From Clostridium sp. C105KSO13 (GTDB taxonomy: Bacteria; Bacillota; Clostridia; Lachnospirales; Lachnospiraceae): a DNA stretch of 61,513 bases. Of the stretch, positions 58,391-61,513 are shown piece by piece (positions within the stretch are counted from its first letter, which is position 1; each line of letters begins with the position of its first letter). The notes under the pieces were generated by a model that was not told the origin of the DNA, ran no database searches, and was given only the letters and a program-made list of their open reading frames with translations. The stretch lies in NCBI RefSeq assembly GCF_001517425.1, contig NZ_FBWL01000153.1:1-61513 (forward strand), given 5' to 3'. The translations under genes were made by a program, and so were the position numbers.

Positions 58391-61312
58391 TTATACGGCA
58401 TGTTTCTTCTGGCGTTCCAAAATCTCCAGGAGTTCCTGCCGATCGGTAGTAATCAGTTCCTTTTCCAGATTGGAAGCTTTGAATTCCACCGTGATATTGT
58501 TGTTGTTCGTAGAGATCAGACCATTGCCCCGTTGAAAATGAGTAATGTTCATGACCTCTGTCTCTGAGAGGCGCAGGATGTTCTTTACCCGCTGTGCCTC
58601 TTCATCCTCCATATTGAGGACAATCTTGGTTTTACAGTTGTTGATGATGCCTTTTCCGTATTTTCCGTCATCCAGCGCGAAGAAATCATTTAAGTCCTGG
58701 CTGGCAAAAATGCCGGCGCCTGAGTAAGCACGGATTATTTTTGCGACTTCGAGTACATACTCTGCGGCTAACCGGTTACTGGAAGCGCCGATCAACTGCC
58801 AGACCTCATCGACAAAGACTGCTTTTTCCTCAGTTCTGTTTTCTTTGGTCTTGTCCCAGACATAATCCAAAGCAACGAACATGCCGACAGTCAAAAGATC
58901 ACTTGTGCCTGACAGCTCCGAGATATCTAAGACAATGTACCGGTTCGTTAAATCCACGTTGGTCTGCTGGTTAAAGGAACTGGCGGAACCATGTACCAGA
59001 CGGTTCAGGATATGTGCCAGCCGCTTGGTGTCGTCGCTTTCCATCAGGACATCATAGACATCGCCCAGAATTGGCATCGCCTTGTATTGTTCCGGGTACT
59101 GTGGGTCAAGCAGGGACTCGTTTTTATGCGTGATTCCTTTGCGTGCATAGGTTTTAATCAAGGCTTCGTCCAGAAGCTGCTTTTCCTCATGGGTCATATC
59201 CGGAATGAGCAGTGAAAAGAAAATATGCAGCTTCTGTATCTTTCCAGCCAGGGCGGAAGCGTCTAAGGTTGGCCCGTCTAACAGTTCATTGACGGAATTA
59301 TCCACCTTCCGGATTTCCATGATATTGATGCAGTTCTTTGAGACTGGAGAAATCTGGATGAATTCTCCGCCTACGTTCCGGCAGGCCCGGTAAAATTCAT
59401 GGCCCTTTAAAGGGGCTATGATGAAGACCTGGATTCCTTTCCGGCGCATCCGAAGAGCCATCGTCTGCATGGTAAAGGTCTTTCCGGCACCGGAGCAGCC
59501 GAGGATGCAGATGTTACTGTTCTTGTACTGTTTGCTGTCGTAGATATCTGCGATGACTAAGGAATTGTTGTGCTTGTTTACGCCGAACAAGATACCGTTA
59601 TCGTCACAGATGCTGTAGCTGGTGAATGGATAACAGCTTGCAGCGCCGGTTGTCAGTACATTCCGCTTAGAGAGGTCAAAGAGTTTCTTGTCCAGGTTTG
59701 CAAGCGGAAGCGAAGATAAAAATGCCTGTTCCTGTAAAAAATAGCAGGAGCGCAGATCCATATCCTGTGAGATTAACAGTTTCTTCATTTCCTGTACCCG
59801 CCACTCCAGTTCTTCTTTTGTAGTGGCCGTAATGGTAATCAGCAGGTTCATATAGTAGAAATCCTCATTATTTGAAATCCCCTGCTTGAGGAAATAGCCG
59901 GATCGGATGGCGGAATCCAGACCATCGAAATCGGCGTTGGTGTCGCTGGCGTCCTTTAACTTGGAGCGGTTAATCCGAATCTGCTGTCCCAGCCGCTGCT
60001 GGATTTTGTCTTTCGGCTGCTTGTGGAGGTACAGGTCAATGTCTATTCCTTCCCCAGCATTGATCAGAAGCGAGAGCCATCCGGGAACCACCTTGTTTTT
60101 ATAACCATCGCTGGGCACAATCAGATAAGTGTGATATACGCCATTGACCAAAACATAATTTGAATGTTTGAAATTCAAATCTCTTGGAGCGATGAATTCA
60201 TTGGTACGGATGTGGTCCAGCTCTTCCATACGGTTTTCTGACATATAGCGGCTCAGCACTTCGTTGATACGTGCAGGGAGTGGCTTTTCGGTACATAAAG
60301 TACGGTTCAGCAGTGTATAAAGGACATCTGTTGCAAATTCATCCTCGTTATCATGGACCTGCACGTCATTCCCACATTGGTACAGGAATGTCCTGGCAGT
60401 TTGGACAGCGGTCTCAAGAGCTGCCAAAATGTCTTTTTCCTCCTCCTTCCGGTTGATGTTGAATGGTTCATATTCAAAAATTAAGAAAAACCGTCTGGAG
60501 ACGGCTTCCCGGGAACTGAGTTTTTTCACGAACTGGATATAGTCTTTTTGAAGTTCCCGGCAATGGGGGTCTGTCTCCCGTTCCAGTTCCAGTGCGGCCT
60601 GCTCCAGATGTTTGTTGATGTCCGCTTTCTTGCTGATCATCTTAATCTGAAGTTTGACAGGGCTGATTTTCAGGTAAGAAATAAAGCTGTAAATAATACC
60701 CTGCTGTTCCCGGGCGCTGCGAAGCAGAAAATTGATAGGTTCAATTTCCAGAATCTTAACGTAGCGATGGTCGTTGGTGTAAATGACACCATTGGCAATC
60801 CGCTCAATGGGCAGGTAGTCTTCCAGGGACTGCACTTTTCGTTTGCGCTTCCGGGAATTTGCAGCCTTATTGGCCGCAAGCTGTTTTTTTGCAGAAACGG
60901 CTTCTTTACGGACGGCTTTTTCCTGACGGATGGCCTCTTTTTTCTCCTCCTTTCTCTGGCGGCGGCTTTCTTTTTGTGCAAGTCCGGCTTCCCGTCTGAG
61001 CTGTTCTGCCTGCATCCGGGCCTGCCGGTGTTCCAGCTTGAGTATCCGGATATCCTCTCTGGCCTGCTTTCGGATTCCGCGTTTTGTAGTAACGTCAAAC
61101 TGCCGCCGCTCTTTTTTTTTATCTATACCGTGGTTGGAAGCGGGCGGAGAAACAGAAACCGGGGTTCCGGGTGCGGAGGATTCCAGCTTCGAAACCGTTT
61201 TTGGGGAATCCGGTGGTGTTTCTGTTTTCCGCTTTGTACGTTTTTGTTTCTTTGATTTTGGCTCCTTGTTGCGGGGAAGCCTCTGCTTCCGTGTTGGCAG
61301 TTCCGGCTGCAT
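58391..61312 (-). CDS. virB4: VirB4-type conjugation ATPase
   Basis: A 973-residue motor of a type IV secretion system that energises pilus or channel assembly. The catalytic C-half has Walker A GCSGAGKTF near residue 605, Walker B KAVFVDEVWQLIG near 832, and VHGSASSFNQQT and YSGAGIFASQDLNDFF between and after. The N-half contains the VirB4/TraC N-domain. The first 160 residues are a Lys/Arg/Glu-rich, coiled-coil-like extension. No ribosome binding site is seen before the ATG at 61312, and the frame stays open upstream into an IS3-type element, so the original 5' end may have been cut off. Confidence 0.9.
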   Translation of the reverse strand: MQPELPTRKQRLPRNKEPKSKKQKRTKRKTETPPDSPKTVSKLESSAPGTPVSVSPPASNHGIDKKKERRQFDVTTKRGIRKQAREDIRILKLEHRQARMQAEQLRREAGLAQKESRRQRKEEKKEAIRQEKAVRKEAVSAKKQLAANKAANSRKRKRKVQSLEDYLPIERIANGVIYTNDHRYVKILEIEPINFLLRSAREQQGIIYSFISYLKISPVKLQIKMISKKADINKHLEQAALELERETDPHCRELQKDYIQFVKKLSSREAVSRRFFLIFEYEPFNINRKEEEKDILAALETAVQTARTFLYQCGNDVQVHDNEDEFATDVLYTLLNRTLCTEKPLPARINEVLSRYMSENRMEELDHIRTNEFIAPRDLNFKHSNYVLVNGVYHTYLIVPSDGYKNKVVPGWLSLLINAGEGIDIDLYLHKQPKDKIQQRLGQQIRINRSKLKDASDTNADFDGLDSAIRSGYFLKQGISNNEDFYYMNLLITITATTKEELEWRVQEMKKLLISQDMDLRSCYFLQEQAFLSSLPLANLDKKLFDLSKRNVLTTGAASCYPFTSYSICDDNGILFGVNKHNNSLVIADIYDSKQYKNSNICILGCSGAGKTFTMQTMALRMRRKGIQVFIIAPLKGHEFYRACRNVGGEFIQISPVSKNCINIMEIRKVDNSVNELLDGPTLDASALAGKIQKLHIFFSLLIPDMTHEEKQLLDEALIKTYARKGITHKNESLLDPQYPEQYKAMPILGDVYDVLMESDDTKRLAHILNRLVHGSASSFNQQTNVDLTNRYIVLDISELSGTSDLLTVGMFVALDYVWDKTKENRTEEKAVFVDEVWQLIGASSNRLAAEYVLEVAKIIRAYSGAGIFASQDLNDFFALDDGKYGKGIINNCKTKIVLNMEDEEAQRVKNILRLSETEVMNITHFQRGNGLISTNNNNITVEFKASNLEKELITTDRQELLEILERQKKHAV

Positions 61313-61346
61313 GTCAAGCCGATAGATTGGTGTTAGTATATAACTA

Positions 61347-61513
61347 TGGACACGGAAAGTTGAACATTCTATAATATAATAAAGGAGTGTTCAATCATGG
61401 CAAAAAATCAAAAATCCTATACCCCTGAATTCAAGCAGCAGATTGTAGATCTGCGTAATAAAGCTGGTAAAGGTATCACAGAATTATCTAACGAATATGG
61501 CGTTCCAAAAGGC
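61347..61513 (+). mobile_element. Left end of an IS3-family insertion sequence (partial)
   Basis: An orfA start and a leader with TGGACACGGAAAG from about 61347 fit the TG-starting terminal repeat of IS3-family elements. The right end is outside the window. The boundary is a best guess. Confidence 0.5.
61397..61513 (+). CDS. IS3-family transposase OrfA (partial)
   Basis: 39 residues before the window edge, opening MAKNQKSYTPEFKQQIVDLR, then GKGITELSNEYGVPKG. This is the HTH_Tnp_1 opening of IS3-family OrfA proteins. AAAGGAG precedes the ATG. In intact elements an overlapping orfB follows, made by frameshift, with a DDE catalytic domain. Confidence 0.8.
   Translation, partial: MAKNQKSYTPEFKQQIVDLRNKAGKGITELSNEYGVPKG

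Overview
The window looks like a gut Firmicute, most likely a Lachnospiraceae/Clostridia relative. The reasons are strong AGGAGG-type ribosome binding sites, SpoVT/Spo0A-like regulators, intracellular plant-glycan enzymes and a conjugative element of the Clostridia type. This placement is inferred from gene content; no rRNA or marker gene is present. Three blocks are visible.

Block 1 (1-1540) is the edge of a mobile element. It holds an XRE repressor with an inverted-repeat operator, a Tn916-type sigma-like regulator behind a hairpin that can mask its ribosome binding site, and a small HTH_16 protein. The xis/int genes that usually follow are not there. A possible IS256-type transposase start lies at the extreme left edge.

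Block 2 (1631-32614) is a large carbohydrate locus. An AraC regulator stands divergent to rhaB-rhaA-rhaD (L-rhamnose to dihydroxyacetone phosphate and lactaldehyde). Next come an SDR dehydrogenase and a TetR regulator, then a leftward GPH symporter plus GH2 unit with its own AraC regulator. A long rightward run follows: MATE exporter, permuted GH3, GH2, sugar-phosphate isomerase/epimerase-like protein, GH1, GH43 with a discoidin domain, and GH78 alpha-L-rhamnosidase. It continues into uxuA, uxuB, eda, kdgK and uxaC, which take glucuronate to pyruvate and glyceraldehyde 3-phosphate. None of the glycosidases has a visible signal peptide, so small rhamnose- and glucuronate-bearing glycosides are probably imported and stripped inside the cell. 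The MATE pump could expel the aglycone. Several of the glycosidases carry unusual Met-rich insertions or tails.

Block 3 (about 32650-61513) is part of an integrative conjugative element, read mostly leftward. It begins with a winged-helix protein, a candidate res site and a serine recombinase. The rest includes a NADAR protein, a NAD-dependent DNA ligase gene broken by an in-frame stop, XRE/sigma/SpoVT regulators, a DNA methyltransferase, a metallopeptidase-VWA protein with a MoxR-type AAA+ ATPase, SSB, an AbiE-type toxin-antitoxin pair, an HExxH protein, a VaFE-repeat surface protein and a VirB4 ATPase. An IS3-family element starts immediately upstream of virB4. Block 2 ends on an orphan ribosome binding site, which suggests that a gene was lost at the junction with block 3.

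Transcription signals readable by eye include several good sigma-A promoters (6396, 13100, 48408, 48580, 51498), paired operators at the XRE and AbiE loci, and a probable attenuator ahead of ssb. No rRNA, tRNA or CRISPR array was seen.
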